A DNA stretch of 64,000 nt from Fibrobacter sp. UWB15 (GCF_900177705.1 NZ_FXBA01000005.1:62001-126000); one strand, 5' to 3'; counted from the stretch's first letter, positions 51,534-60,158 are shown. A program made the numbers and translations. The notes: a model not told the origin generated them from the letters alone.

Positions 51534-52115
51534 TTATTCTCTGATGGTAAATCTCAGTTCGCCGAACGGGGTGCAGAAATCCAAGTTCTCGAGGCCGTTG
51601 GTTTCGATGCCAGAGAACATGCGGTAACCGCCGCCAATCGAAATCTCAAGCATCTTCGTGACGCGGTAGTTAAAATGCACGGCCATGTCGGCGGTAAAGA
51701 AGTAGTCTTCGGATTCAAAGGCTTCGTCGTCCGGTTCCATTACATAGAGTGCGCCGCCACCGATTTCGATCGGCACCGAAATGGAAAAGTCGTTGATGCG
51801 CACCGGGAACAGTTCCACGAATCCGCCCACAGACATATACTTGATCATCTGCTTTTCAGCGACGTTGTAGTTGCGCACGTCGCTCAAAAGTCTAGACACC
51901 CACACACCCGTGGAGAGCAGAGGGTTGATGTCGAGACCGATGCGGAGGTTCGCGAAAATGGCGCCGTCGTCGGCCACGAGTACGTTTCCGCCACTCACGC
52001 CGATGAATGCCTTCAGTCCGTCGTTCGACTTTTCTTCGGGAGAATACTTTACGCTCTGCAGTTCTGCGTTTGCAAAAGCCACCAGGGCCACAATGAGCAA
52101 TAGAATCTTTTTCAT
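51534..52115 (-). CDS. Small outer-membrane beta-barrel-like protein, unknown
   Basis: A 193-aa protein with a clear signal peptide (MKKILLLIVALVAFANA). Alternating strands such as GAIFANLRIGLDI, FSISVPIEIGGGALYVM and MLEISIGGGYRMFSG, and a last strand FGELRFTIRE, suggest an eight-stranded barrel. No family was recognised. ATG 52115 is chosen because of the signal peptide; upstream in-frame codons have no signal character. A family B repeat hairpin follows its stop. Confidence 0.7.
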   Translation of the reverse strand: MKKILLLIVALVAFANAELQSVKYSPEEKSNDGLKAFIGVSGGNVLVADDGAIFANLRIGLDINPLLSTGVWVSRLLSDVRNYNVAEKQMIKYMSVGGFVELFPVRINDFSISVPIEIGGGALYVMEPDDEAFESEDYFFTADMAVHFNYRVTKMLEISIGGGYRMFSGIETNGLENLDFCTPFGELRFTIRE

Positions 52116-52210
52116 AATCAAAGTCCTTTTTCTTACAATGTATAAAAAAAAACGGCAAATGGCTCTAGGCCAGATTGCCGCTATCTTAATTCTGAAATCC
52201 GGAAGCCGAA

Positions 52211-53197
52211 TTACAACCTGTCTTTGGTCATGTTCAGACCTTCGGCAGGGCTTCCTTCCCAGTTCCATATACGGTCTTTGGATTCGGGCCAGGTGCAAAT
52301 CGTCCACACCACGGAATTTCCGCAGAGGACTATGGTCCAAATGCCGAATACCAAGAAAAGGATGAGAGGAATAAAGGCGAGCGAACCGTAGAAAATAGAC
52401 ATACGGGTCACGAGTATGGTCTGGATAAGCATCAGGATCTTCACGTAGATGATAATGCAAATCCATGCGAGAACGGTAATGCCGATTGAAGAGACAAGCA
52501 ACTTTTTCTTGGTGTAGTTCTTGGGGTCCGGTCTGGCGGGGAGCGCGTACAGGGTCAAGAAGATAACCAAGAGGAATGCGCCGTGAAAAGTCAAGTACCA
52601 GAAGGCGTTAATGAGCCTCTTGAGAACCGACGGATCAAAGTGCAAACCGTCAACCACAATGACCGAAAGCGCATTTTGGAGGTAGTTCACGAAACCGGCA
52701 TACAGACCGATAATGCCTGCAAAGATAAGCAGAAGCGGGGTGTAAATGCGAATCTGCTTGTGCAGCGGGCGAGACACCTTGTTTTCCCACACCACGTTGA
52801 AGTTCGATTCCAGACTGCCAAAAGCGAGAATGAACGTGATGAAAAGACCCATGGCGCCGATAAATCCGAGTTTGCCGATGGGCACGTGTTCCGCATTCTT
52901 CACGATAGTGATAATCGGGTCGACTGGCCAGTCGAGATCCAGGAACGAGAGCAAGTGCGGCAGGTAGTCCGAGAAAAAGTTGCCGAAACCGACCGCGATC
53001 GTAATCGAGGTCAAGAGAATCAACAGCGGAACGACCGCTAAGAAGGTGGTGTAGGTCAGGGCTGCAGCGCGGGTAAGTCCGTGAAAGTACAGAAAGGATT
53101 TGCCTGCAATAATCGCAACCTTGACAGGGGTCACGGAACGTTCGGCAATGTAGTCGAACATTCGCTCCCAGGAAAATTCTTTAATCCAATTTGGCAT
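52211..53197 (-). CDS. YihY/BrkB-family membrane protein
   Basis: A 328-aa inner-membrane protein with about six hydrophobic segments. The N-terminal LTRAAALTYTTFLAVVPLLILL matches the YihY family's AxxLAFxxLLALxP-type opening, and FGSLESNFNVVWE fits its N-x-x-W region. These proteins were once annotated as ribonuclease BN in error; a flippase or transporter role is suspected but unproven. The start is ATG 53197; TTG 53206 is possible. It lies 12 bp after the upstream porin-like gene. Confidence 0.85.
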   Translation of the reverse strand: MPNWIKEFSWERMFDYIAERSVTPVKVAIIAGKSFLYFHGLTRAAALTYTTFLAVVPLLILLTSITIAVGFGNFFSDYLPHLLSFLDLDWPVDPIITIVKNAEHVPIGKLGFIGAMGLFITFILAFGSLESNFNVVWENKVSRPLHKQIRIYTPLLLIFAGIIGLYAGFVNYLQNALSVIVVDGLHFDPSVLKRLINAFWYLTFHGAFLLVIFLTLYALPARPDPKNYTKKKLLVSSIGITVLAWICIIIYVKILMLIQTILVTRMSIFYGSLAFIPLILFLVFGIWTIVLCGNSVVWTICTWPESKDRIWNWEGSPAEGLNMTKDRL

Positions 53198-53209
53198 TAC
53201 GAACAAGAA

Positions 53210-54268
53210 TTACTTGATGGTGCTGGTCAGGCGGAAGGCGAGACCCACATCGGACATTTCTTTTTCGCTGTAGACGCTAAACTGAATTTTGGACTTGCCA
53301 ATACTCTTGACGTAGGCGACGGTCCATGCCCAGTCGTCGTAGGTACCCTTGGGGGAACCATCGAGGTTGTCACGCTTGTTGATGTATTCCCATTCCACCA
53401 TGAGGTGGCTCATCAGGGTGTTCATGATACCGCTGTTCGGGGCGAAATCCAAGCCCAGGTAGAACGGCTGGAAGTAGATGCCCGGCTGGAAATACTTGGA
53501 TTCGGGGGCGATATAGTTTGCGACTTCGGTGTTCAGGTTGTCGTCCTGGGTGTAAATGCAGGCGTATTCACCGTAGCCACGGAGAATCGGGAGGAATTCG
53601 TAACTGGCGTAGGCAGCCACACGGTGGGTAATGTAGGCTGTGTTCTGCACCACGTCGATGGCGTTAGAACGGTAGGCCACCTTGACTTCCAGAGGGAAGG
53701 TGAATTTCATGTCGTCTTCGATACGGACGTAGCCCTGGTTGGCGGTGCCGTTCTTGGCGGCCACCATGGCGCTCAACTGGTTGAGGCCGTTTTTCCAGCC
53801 CATTTCAACAGCGTTGTGGCTGTAATCGCGCATCCAGAGACCGCGCTTGGTCAAATCTTTGTCGACATAGGTACCGAAGTTGGTAGATTGAGACCAGTCG
53901 GTCTTCCAGCGACCGATTTTCAGGTTCAACTGATTGTTTTCGTTAAGGGCCCACTTGTAGTTCACCCAGTAGAGGTCAGCAAGAATCTTGTCGTAGCTCG
54001 TGGTCTTGCCGTCGCCGTCCTTGACCTTGTTGCCGAATTCCGGGGCAAAAATGCGGAGCATGATGGTTCCGTCCAGGTTTTCGCTCTTGTACTGACCGCC
54101 GATGTTGGCACGGATCCAGCCACTGCTGAAGTTGTTGTCTTCATCGGCAATGGACTTGGTGACCTGGGTCTGTACGTTACCCTTGAGTGTCATATTGTCG
54201 GTAGCATCAGCGGCGAAAGCGGAAATGCCCATCGCGAGAGCGGCCACTGCGATTTTCCTGAACTTCAT
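53210..54268 (-). CDS. Porin-like outer-membrane beta-barrel protein
   Basis: A 352-aa protein with signal peptide (ISAFA-AD) followed by many amphipathic strands with aromatic girdles (GWIRANIGGQYKSENLDGTIMLRIFAP, LNLKIGRWKTDWSQS, VAYASYEFLPILRGYGEYACIY), ending in GLAFRLTSTIK. This looks like a general or phosphate-selective-type porin, but the specificity is unreadable. ATG 54268 has AAGGAG upstream. TAAATTTG at 54302-54309 could be its promoter box, with a 29-nt leader. It probably shares a transcript with the YihY gene. Confidence 0.75.
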   Translation of the reverse strand: MKFRKIAVAALAMGISAFAADATDNMTLKGNVQTQVTKSIADEDNNFSSGWIRANIGGQYKSENLDGTIMLRIFAPEFGNKVKDGDGKTTSYDKILADLYWVNYKWALNENNQLNLKIGRWKTDWSQSTNFGTYVDKDLTKRGLWMRDYSHNAVEMGWKNGLNQLSAMVAAKNGTANQGYVRIEDDMKFTFPLEVKVAYRSNAIDVVQNTAYITHRVAAYASYEFLPILRGYGEYACIYTQDDNLNTEVANYIAPESKYFQPGIYFQPFYLGLDFAPNSGIMNTLMSHLMVEWEYINKRDNLDGSPKGTYDDWAWTVAYVKSIGKSKIQFSVYSEKEMSDVGLAFRLTSTIK

Positions 54269-54301
54269 GTTTACTCCTTGAAGGTTTTTTGTTTTCGTGT
54301 C

Positions 54302-54309
54302 CAAATTTA
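54302..54309 (-). promoter_or_regulatory. Putative promoter box TAAATTTG for porin-like gene
   Basis: Exact TAnnTTTG match on the minus strand. The predicted start is 54297, in an 84-bp divergent region shared with the OmpA-family gene at 54353. Confidence 0.4.
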
Positions 54310-54352
54310 GAATATTTTTTCTACTTTTGCCCCAAATTTCAAGGAGTGTTCC

Positions 54353-55084
54353 GTGAAACGGTTTCGTTTTGGCGTTTTGCCCGTTTTTAGCGCAGTTTTG
54401 TGTGTAAATCTTTTTTCGTCTTTTGCGTTTGCTCGTGATTTGTTGCCCAACAAGACCCATGCTGTACTGACAGTGACATACACTAACAACCAGGATGTGC
54501 CGCAGGCCCATAAAAAACTGACTTTTGTGGGGCAGAACGATCCCAATAAGAGACTGACCGTGACTACGGATGCAGAAGGCGAAGTCACGTTCCACATTCC
54601 CCGCGAAGAAACTTATACGATTTACTGCGAAAGCGTTACAGGACCGTTTGATTGCGGAACGTCTCCTTATGTGTCGCCGACGGCAAGTACGGGTGGCATT
54701 ACGGTGGTGTTCGATGATACCCGTGTAGAATTGAAGGGCGTAAACTTCAAGGCGGGCAGCGCGGAACTCGAACCGGAGTCCATAGAAATTCTGGACAAGG
54801 CGGTGGCAGGAATATTGAAGAATCCCCTGGCTCACATTGAAATCCAAGGCCATACCAGCTCCGAAGGGGGCGATGCCTTTAACCAGACTCTCTCGGAACA
54901 GCGAGCCTATACGGTATTCCTTTACATGGTCGAACACGGTGTTGACCGCGGGCACCTTTCGGCAAGCGGTTACGGCTCCAGCCAGCCCAAGGCTTCGAAT
55001 GCGACCGAAGAAGGCCGCCGAAAGAACCGCCGTATCGAACTTCGCGTGCTAAACGACAACGAAGTCGAAGTGGAAGTGAAGTAG
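54353..55084 (+). CDS. OmpA-family protein
   Basis: A 243-aa exported protein with signal peptide (FAFA-R), an N-terminal Ig-like/carboxypeptidase-regulatory-type beta domain (~28-120, DAEGEVTFHIPREETY), and a C-terminal OmpA peptidoglycan-binding domain (~128-238) with FKAGSAELEPES, IQGHTSSEGGDAFN and RRKNRRIEL. There is no lipobox and no barrel, so it is probably periplasmic. GTG 54353 is preceded by AAGGAG at good spacing. It diverges from the porin-like gene. Confidence 0.88.
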   Translation: MKRFRFGVLPVFSAVLCVNLFSSFAFARDLLPNKTHAVLTVTYTNNQDVPQAHKKLTFVGQNDPNKRLTVTTDAEGEVTFHIPREETYTIYCESVTGPFDCGTSPYVSPTASTGGITVVFDDTRVELKGVNFKAGSAELEPESIEILDKAVAGILKNPLAHIEIQGHTSSEGGDAFNQTLSEQRAYTVFLYMVEHGVDRGHLSASGYGSSQPKASNATEEGRRKNRRIELRVLNDNEVEVEVK

Positions 55085-55108
55085 TTTGCAGAACTTAGTA
55101 ATGCAATC

Positions 55109-55138
55109 TGCCAACTGCATTCTGCCTACTGCCAACTA
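55109..55138. repeat. Degenerate family A heptamers (locus 7)
   Basis: TGCCAAC, TGCATTC, TGCCTAC, TGCCAAC in 7-bp register between two convergent genes, overlapping the cvfB stop. Confidence 0.7.
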
Positions 55139-55969
55139 ATTTTTACGGAAGCCTTCGTCGGAAAGAAGAATCTTTCCTTCGCGGAAGAGCGTTCCCAGAA
55201 TTTTCTTGAAAGTCTTCTTGGACATGCCGAATTCACGGCGAATTTCTTCGGGATCGCTGTGGTCGCCGTAAGGTAAGAAACCGCCTGCTTCTTCGAGCTT
55301 TTGCATAATGGCGGCGGGGCTTTCGCTCTTCATGATTCCCTTGTAACCTACCGGAGTGAGATTCAGGGTAATCTTGCCGTCTTCGGTAAAGCGCTGGATA
55401 TAGCCTGCCATGGTGTCGCCGATGTAAATGCGCGGCGTACCCTGTGTGACCATGAGGCGGCCTGTGTAGCGGTAATCTACCAGAAAATCGATGTGGTCGC
55501 GGGTGACTTCGTAGGCGGCGAGCTGGACTTTTTGACCCAGGTGCAGTTCCGAGGTGTCGGGGTCCAAAAAGCTCTTGATTTTTTCGGTGGCCACAATGCG
55601 GTTGCTCTTGTCGTCTTCGAGAATGTACACGACGCAGCGGTCGCCGCGCCTCAGTTCACCGAGTTGCTGCTTGTAGGGGAGGAACAAGTCCTTGTTCAGA
55701 CCCCAATCCAAAAAGGCGCCAATGCGGTTCACGTCCTTGACTTCGAGTACGGCAAATTCGCCGACGGTAGCGTAAGGTTTGTCGAGAGTGGCGATGGGGC
55801 GGTCTTCGGAATCCATGTAGACAAATACGTCCAGGATTTCACCTTCTGTGAGGCTGAATTCTTCTTTTTTGCCGGGGAGCAGCACGCGCCCGCCGGTTTC
55901 AAGTTCCAGGTAGTAACCTTGGGGCATGATTTCCTCTACCCGGGCGCGGTTGTATTTGCCTAATTCCAT
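55136..55969 (-). CDS. cvfB: CvfB-family S1-like RNA-binding protein
   Basis: A 277-aa cytosolic protein with three S1-like OB segments and a C-terminal winged helix, the CvfB/YitL plan: GQYN-like LGKYNRARVEEI at the start, VGEFAVLEVKDVNRIGAFLDWGLNKDLFLPY in the middle, and IRREFGMSKKTFKKILGTLFREGKI at the end. CvfB affects virulence and RNA metabolism in Staphylococcus; its role here is unknown. ATG 55969 has GGAAGG upstream. TATTTTTG at 55999-56006 is the likely promoter box. Confidence 0.88.
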   Translation of the reverse strand: MELGKYNRARVEEIMPQGYYLELETGGRVLLPGKKEEFSLTEGEILDVFVYMDSEDRPIATLDKPYATVGEFAVLEVKDVNRIGAFLDWGLNKDLFLPYKQQLGELRRGDRCVVYILEDDKSNRIVATEKIKSFLDPDTSELHLGQKVQLAAYEVTRDHIDFLVDYRYTGRLMVTQGTPRIYIGDTMAGYIQRFTEDGKITLNLTPVGYKGIMKSESPAAIMQKLEEAGGFLPYGDHSDPEEIRREFGMSKKTFKKILGTLFREGKILLSDEGFRKN

Positions 55970-55998
55970 AAGAGACCTTCCGTTCAAGTGATTTAAAC

Positions 55999-56029
55999 CA
56001 AAAATAGAAAAAGTGCAGGGGAGAACAAA
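55999..56029 (-). promoter_or_regulatory. Putative cvfB promoter (TTTG and TAnnTTTG)
   Basis: On the minus strand TTTG (56026-56029), 19 bp, then TATTTTTG (55999-56006). Both boxes and the spacing fit the Bacteroidetes -33/-7 promoter consensus. The leader would be 25 nt. Confidence 0.45.
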
Positions 56030-56099
56030 GGGGCTATTTTGAACCGTTTTTTCAATTTTGACGTATATAAAGTAGAACCCTCTTACAAAAGGTTGTTTT

Positions 56100-56804
56100 A
56101 TGAACCCTAATCAAATGATGTTTTGCGACAAATCGGCTCGGATTATCTTGCCCCGCGAAAAAATCGAAAAATATGGGGCGTCCGCCCTCACGAACGAAGA
56201 ATTGCTCGCCTTGATTCTTGGCAGCGGAAACCAGGATTGCAATGTCTTTGAACTTTCGCGCCAATTGGCGGATTTTCTTTCGGACCAAACCCAGGTGCCT
56301 ACGTTAGATAAAATCCGCGAAATCAGGGGCCTTGGCAAGGTAAAGTCGGCCCAGATTCTGGCATGTCTTGAACTTTCGGGCCGTTATATTCTGAGTTCCA
56401 AGTCGAGTCCGATAATGGCTCCGGAGGACTTGATGACAAGGCTTTCGTTTTTGAAATACGAGGAACAGGAGCATTTGGTTGTGGTGACCCTGAATTCGGT
56501 CAATTGCGTCATCCGGGTGCATGAAATTACGACGGGTCTTGTCAACAAGACTCCTGTACACCCAAGGGAAGCTTTTGCCAAAGCGATTGAAGACCGTGCC
56601 GTTTCAGTGGTTTTTGCCCATAATCACCCTTCGGGTTCGCTGGAACCCAGTTCGGAAGATTTGGCCATTACGCGGGTGCTCTGTGCTTCGGGAAGAATCC
56701 TCCAGATACCCGTTCTGGACCATGTCATTGTGGGGAAGGGAGGGCTTACCAGTATCTGCCGCATGGATCCCGGAATGTTCGAAAAGACGTTTAGCCCAGC
56801 CTAG
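56100..56804 (+). CDS. radC: RadC/YicR-family JAB-domain protein
   Basis: A 234-aa protein with an N-terminal helix-hairpin-helix region (LTNEELLALILGSGNQD and IRGLGKVKSAQILA) and a C-terminal JAB/MPN+ domain with the complete metal motif HNHPSG-x-x-x-P-S-x-x-D (~173-187). The historical repair annotation is doubtful; it is probably a metal hydrolase of unknown substrate. A TTGACG at 56058-56063 could be a -35, but the -10 is poor. AAGG precedes the ATG. Confidence 0.93.
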   Translation: MNPNQMMFCDKSARIILPREKIEKYGASALTNEELLALILGSGNQDCNVFELSRQLADFLSDQTQVPTLDKIREIRGLGKVKSAQILACLELSGRYILSSKSSPIMAPEDLMTRLSFLKYEEQEHLVVVTLNSVNCVIRVHEITTGLVNKTPVHPREAFAKAIEDRAVSVVFAHNHPSGSLEPSSEDLAITRVLCASGRILQIPVLDHVIVGKGGLTSICRMDPGMFEKTFSPA

Positions 56805-56904
56805 AACAACTTCTTATAAAAATATTACAATTCGTCCGTTGTGTGATATTCATTAAATTTCAAAAAAAATGCACGTTTTTGGGTTGTTTTTGGGACTAAT
56901 AAGT

Positions 56905-56961
56905 TATATTTACATTAGTTAAATCGGGTGGCTTTGTTTGGTAGTCGCCCTTTATAAGGAG
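56905..56961 (+). promoter_or_regulatory. Leader of the TSP3-OmpA gene: -10 box, hairpin, RBS
   Basis: TATATTTA (56905-56912) is a candidate -10/-7 box. It is followed by a 7-bp wobble-containing hairpin (GGGTGGC with GTCGCCC, about 56926-56950) and AAGGAG (56956-56961) before ATG 56967. A stabilising leader hairpin is common on highly expressed omp mRNAs. Confidence 0.4.
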
Positions 56962-56966
56962 ATGCT

Positions 56967-59675
56967 ATGAATAAGGTAGCTATGGGTCTTGCCCTTGCTT
57001 TGGCGGCTTCCGCCTTTGCTGGACATCCCCAGACAATCAACAAGGAAGGCTTTGTGGGTGTGAATAAGACCCAATCTGCTCAGTCCCTTGGCCATTCCAA
57101 ACTAGTGTTTACCCTTTTGGGCGATATGACATTCAATAATGACATGTTCCCGAACAGTGATGACGGCGCAGCTTTGCGTGAGTCTTATGTCGACGGAGGC
57201 TTGTTTGCTCAACAAAGAGATGCCGAGGTAGGCGATTTCTTGGGCGGATCGGCATATATCGGTTTTGCCATCGGTATTTGGCATTACTTCGATATCGGTG
57301 TTACTTTGCCGGTTTACTACGATCAGTTCACCGCAGAAGATATCAATGGGAAGGGCGATATTTCTAACACGAAGGTTGGCTATGTTGGCAACCTGAAGGG
57401 TGATGTCAAGATTCGTTTCCCGCTCCCCGAAGACCAGGTCTTCGATATTGCCGTGTTCGGAGGCGTGACTGCCGGTACGGCCAATACGACCAAGCAGGGC
57501 TTGTGGATTCGTGAACCGGAATACATCAACAAGAAGAACGGCATTGCTTACCCCTTCGGAAACAAGGTGACTACCATTAAGGGTGGCCTTGCCGTGACGA
57601 TGGATGTGAGCAAGCTGGACGGCGGTGATGGATTCCCGTTCTTGCTCCACTTGAACGGCGGTTATCGCTATGCGATGAATTCGGATTACCAGTCCCTTCC
57701 GTTCATGAGTGCAGCCGCTGAAATTTATTTCCTCGAATTCATGTCCCTCTTTGCAGAATTCTACTGGGATATCCAGCTGGATGACTATGAATACTGCTTG
57801 GGTAGCCTGTGCACCGCCAATGGCGATGGCAAACTTGACATGAAGCAATTGACAGGCGCCTTGGTGTTCCACCTGCCGGTGGGCGTCGATATTCACTTGG
57901 GTGCTTCTTATTACATCGGAGCTGACAAGTACCTGTCCGGTGTTGAAGTCCTGAGAGACGGCAACCGTTCTGGCGCCATTGCCGAAGCTTGGGCTATGGA
58001 AAATGGTGCCATGGTTAAAGATCCTGCCACCGATGGATACATGACGACCTACGTCGAAGCTGATGCAGTTCGTGCCGACCGCATTCGCGTGAACCCGCAG
58101 TACACCGTTTACGGCGGTATTACTTGGAGCGGCTTCCTCTTGGCTCAGGACCGCGACGGCGATGGTGTTACGGATGACGAAGACAAGTGCCCGGACGATA
58201 TCGGCCACCGTTTGAATCAGGGTTGCCCGCTGGGTAATCCGGATGCTGACGAAGATGGCGTTTGCGATGCCTGGGTTGCCGAAAAGGGCTTCGAATCTGA
58301 ATTTGTTGATGTTTGCGAAGGCGTTGACCAGTGCCCGAACGAAGCTGGCGAAGGTGACGATGGTTGCCCGCTCGATAATCCGGATGCTGACGGTGATGGC
58401 GTTTGCGATGCATGGGTTTCTCAGAAGAAGATGACCAAGAAATTTGCTAGCGTCTGCGAAGGCATTGATGATTGCCCGGCCCAGGCTGGTTCTCCGGCAT
58501 TCAACGGTTGCCCGACCAAGCAGCCGGACCCGGATGGTGACGGTCTCTGCTCTCCGTGGGTGACTGACGAAGGCGTCATGAATGAATTCGCCGACATCTG
58601 TAAGGGTTACGATATGTGCCCGGGTGAAGCCGGTTCTGCTGCCAACAAGGGTTGCGCATGGGATGATCCGGATGCCGATAACGACGGCCTCTGCGACCCG
58701 TGGGTGACCGAAAAGAAGATGGGCTTCTACTTCGAAAAGGCTGCTGAAGACGAAGCAATGGCTAAGGAATGGTTCATTGACAAGTCTTGTAAGGGTATCG
58801 ACAAGTGCCCGACCGAACTCGGCCCGGCTACTAACGAAGGCTGCCCGCTTGGCAACCCGGATACCGACAAGGACGGCCTCTGCGATCCTTGGGTGACCGA
58901 AAAGAATATGCTCGACCAGTATGACGGTATCTGCGCAGGCGTCGACAAGTGCCCGACTGAAGCCGGTGAAGCCTTTGCCCAGGGCTGCCCGATGGAAAGC
59001 CCGGACCCGGATGGCGACTCCCTCTGCTCTCCGTGGGTGACCAAGCAGAAGATGCTTGACCAGTTCGCTGAAATGTGCCGTGGCTACGACCGTTGCGAAC
59101 TCGAAGCCGGTCCTGAATGGAACAAGGGTTGCCCGATTGAAGACGATCCGGACCCGGATAAGGACGGCGTCTGCTCTGAATGGGTTGCAACCAAGAAGCT
59201 CCAGAAGGAATTCGAAAGCGTCTGTACCGGTATCGACCGCTGCCCGGATGAACCGGGTGACGACGGCCATGGCTGCCCGAAGAAGGCTGTCGAAAAGCTC
59301 GATGGCGTGACCTTCAAGAGCGGCAAGGCTACCTTGGAATCCAACGCCAAGAAGATCCTCCAGAACGTGGCTAAGAAGCTCGTGAACGAAGACAGTTACA
59401 AGGATCTGAAGATCGTGATCCAGGGGCACACCGACAACGTGGGTAAGGAAAAGACCAACCAGAAGCTTTCCGAAAACCGCGCTAAGGAAGTGATGAAGGT
59501 GCTCACCAAGGCGGGCGTCAAGAAGGATCGCATCAAGGCTATCGGTATGGGTTCCAGCTGCCCGGTGGATGACAACAGCACCGCCGAAGGCCGCGAAATG
59601 AACCGCCGTATCGAAATGCACTTCGTAACGCCGGATAACGACGGTACCCAGTGCGAAAGCAACTTGGTTCAGTAA
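56967..59675 (+). CDS. OmpA-family barrel with extended thrombospondin type-3 repeats
   Basis: A 902-aa outer-membrane protein with signal peptide (FA-GHPQ), a beta-barrel (~25-390), a Ca-binding TSP3 stalk (~393-772) and a C-terminal OmpA peptidoglycan-binding domain (~775-900, VTFKSGKATLESNAKK, IQGHTDNVGKEKTN, EMNRRIEMHF). The stalk starts with a canonical DRDGDGVTDDEDKCPD, then seven unusual units of ~46-63 residues: PDxDxDGxC-x2-WV-x20-24-C-x-G-x-D-x-CP-x-E-x10-GCP. The WV...C insertion is not part of ordinary TSP3. Probably a major envelope-spanning anchor. Confidence 0.9.
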   Translation: MNKVAMGLALALAASAFAGHPQTINKEGFVGVNKTQSAQSLGHSKLVFTLLGDMTFNNDMFPNSDDGAALRESYVDGGLFAQQRDAEVGDFLGGSAYIGFAIGIWHYFDIGVTLPVYYDQFTAEDINGKGDISNTKVGYVGNLKGDVKIRFPLPEDQVFDIAVFGGVTAGTANTTKQGLWIREPEYINKKNGIAYPFGNKVTTIKGGLAVTMDVSKLDGGDGFPFLLHLNGGYRYAMNSDYQSLPFMSAAAEIYFLEFMSLFAEFYWDIQLDDYEYCLGSLCTANGDGKLDMKQLTGALVFHLPVGVDIHLGASYYIGADKYLSGVEVLRDGNRSGAIAEAWAMENGAMVKDPATDGYMTTYVEADAVRADRIRVNPQYTVYGGITWSGFLLAQDRDGDGVTDDEDKCPDDIGHRLNQGCPLGNPDADEDGVCDAWVAEKGFESEFVDVCEGVDQCPNEAGEGDDGCPLDNPDADGDGVCDAWVSQKKMTKKFASVCEGIDDCPAQAGSPAFNGCPTKQPDPDGDGLCSPWVTDEGVMNEFADICKGYDMCPGEAGSAANKGCAWDDPDADNDGLCDPWVTEKKMGFYFEKAAEDEAMAKEWFIDKSCKGIDKCPTELGPATNEGCPLGNPDTDKDGLCDPWVTEKNMLDQYDGICAGVDKCPTEAGEAFAQGCPMESPDPDGDSLCSPWVTKQKMLDQFAEMCRGYDRCELEAGPEWNKGCPIEDDPDPDKDGVCSEWVATKKLQKEFESVCTGIDRCPDEPGDDGHGCPKKAVEKLDGVTFKSGKATLESNAKKILQNVAKKLVNEDSYKDLKIVIQGHTDNVGKEKTNQKLSENRAKEVMKVLTKAGVKKDRIKAIGMGSSCPVDDNSTAEGREMNRRIEMHFVTPDNDGTQCESNLVQ

Positions 59676-59694
59676 TCTTCGCTAACCTTTGAAT

Positions 59695-59726
59695 AAAGTC
59701 CCTGGCATACCGCCGGGGACTTTTTC
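59695..59726 (+). terminator. Terminator after TSP3-OmpA gene
   Basis: AAAGTCCCTGG pairs with CCGGGGACTTT (one G-U pair), loop CATACCG, followed by TTTTTCT. Confidence 0.9.
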
Positions 59727-59745
59727 TATCTTAATCAAAAATCTC

Positions 59746-59780
59746 TTCCTACTTCCTACTGTCTACTTCTAACTTCCTAC
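59746..59780. repeat. Heptameric repeat, family A (locus 8)
   Basis: Five consecutive 7-mers: TTCCTAC, TTCCTAC, TGTCTAC, TTCTAAC, TTCCTAC, ending 6 bp before the next ATG. It is the cleanest copy in the window. Confidence 0.95.
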
Positions 59781-59786
59781 TCCTCT

Positions 59787-60041
59787 ATGACCAAACTCGA
59801 CGAAATTCTCCAGTCTCTCAATGCTTCGAACCATGACCTCGTGGAAATGCTCCCAGCCAATTTGAACCACAAGATGGTGCAGAAAGCCCGTCTCGGCAAG
59901 AAGCCTGTTCCGAAACATACTCAGGACCTGATTCTGCAGGCGCTGAACAAGTATCTGTTGCAGAATGCCGTTACCGAAGACAAAAAGGTGAAACAGTACA
60001 AGCGCGTGGAGATATTTGGAGAAGTAGACAGTAAACAGTAG
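59787..60041 (+). CDS. Small HTH-like protein, unknown
   Basis: An 84-aa basic protein. LNHKMVQKARLGKKPVPKHT followed by a helix (QDLILQALNKYL) resembles a Cro/XRE-type helix-turn-helix seen in short regulators, but the assignment is weak. The last residues (VDSKQ and stop) are encoded by the family A heptamer array at 60024-60051, so the C-terminus was shaped by the repeat. The ATG is preceded directly by another array; there is no Shine-Dalgarno. Confidence 0.6.
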   Translation: MTKLDEILQSLNASNHDLVEMLPANLNHKMVQKARLGKKPVPKHTQDLILQALNKYLLQNAVTEDKKVKQYKRVEIFGEVDSKQ

Positions 60042-60051
60042 GCAGTAGACA
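60024..60051. repeat. Family A heptamers, left arm (locus 9)
   Basis: GTAGACA, GTAAACA, GTAGGCA, GTAGACA. It overlaps the end of the preceding coding region and faces the array at 60103-60137. Confidence 0.9.
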
Positions 60052-60102
60052 GGGATGGTTAGGCGACTTTGCCGCAATTAAGACCCTTCAACGACTAGTC
60101 AC

Positions 60103-60137
60103 TGTAAACTTCCTACTTCCAACTTCCTACTTCCTAC
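60103..60137. repeat. Family A heptamers, right arm (locus 9)
   Basis: TGTAAAC, TTCCTAC, TTCCAAC, TTCCTAC, TTCCTAC, followed by a T run and a TTAAATTAGAAAC stretch 5 bp before thyA. Confidence 0.9.
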
Positions 60138-60158
60138 TTTTTTTATTAAATTAGAAAC

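Noticed and set aside
57102-59621. An 839-codon open frame antisense to the TSP3-OmpA gene
   Set aside because: It is His/Val/Ala-rich with no family pattern and no start signals, and it mirrors the codon bias of the repeat-rich sense gene.
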